DNA of 5,182 nt from Deltaproteobacteria bacterium. GTDB taxonomy: Bacteria > Desulfobacterota > DSM-4660 > Desulfatiglandales > B25-G16. How positions within the stretch are numbered: the stretch's first letter is position 1; each line of letters begins with the position of its first letter. The translations under genes and the position numbers were made by a program. The notes below the pieces were generated by a model that searched no databases, was not told where the DNA came from, and was given only the letters and a program-made list of their open reading frames with translations. Positions 5,177 to 5,182 of this stretch are shown here, in pieces. The stretch lies in the NCBI GenBank assembly GCA_018400255.1, contig JAGYMO010000373.1, forward strand, positions 1-5,182, read 5' to 3'.

Positions 5177-5182
5177 GAGAAA

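Overview
The window is a compact bacterial defence neighbourhood with every convincing gene on the minus strand. Reading the minus strand from high to low coordinates, the order is: a two-gene short-Argonaute operon (TIR-APAZ, then a MID-PIWI pAgo), a ribbon-helix-helix antitoxin with an overlapping MazF/PemK toxin, a possible 66-residue orphan protein, and the first 151 codons of a type I restriction-modification methyltransferase subunit (hsdM) that runs off the left edge.

The core is a SPARTA-type system (short prokaryotic Argonaute plus TIR-APAZ). The TIR-APAZ protein has an N-terminal TIR domain with a candidate catalytic Glu, an APAZ domain and a very acidic C-terminal tail. The partner has the MID-PIWI layout of short pAgos (508 residues). 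Its PIWI positions that normally carry catalytic Asp hold Val and Lys, so it should bind nucleic acid without cutting it. By analogy with characterised SPARTA systems, guide-directed recognition of invader DNA would activate the TIR NADase, depleting NAD(P)+ and killing or arresting the cell. The two genes overlap by 11 nt, and the Shine-Dalgarno sequence of pAgo lies inside the codons for the acidic tail.

Layout: 1-454 hsdM 5' part; 519-555 hairpin copy 1; 530-730 small orphan ORF with its own promoter and strong SD; 731-1120 non-coding, with an eight-unit heptamer repeat; 1121-1686 toxin-antitoxin pair with promoter and palindromic operator; 1687-1870 intergenic with a long hairpin; 1871-4796 SPARTA operon; 4797-5139 AT-rich upstream region; 5140-5176 hairpin copy 2. 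The two hairpins share perfectly identical 15-nt arms and bracket the roughly 4.6 kb defence block, so they may be module boundaries, dispersed terminators or both. SPARTA itself is a known system type. What is least explained by known families is the twin-hairpin bracket, the orphan 66-residue unit and the long hairpin after pAgo.

Organism: a bacterium, probably Gram-negative, with a moderate-GC genome. In hand-counted samples of 180 bases each, hsdM is about 51% G+C and the SPARTA genes about 41%, which suggests the SPARTA block was acquired separately. I cannot assign a genus. A desulfobacterial or other proteobacterial host is only a guess.
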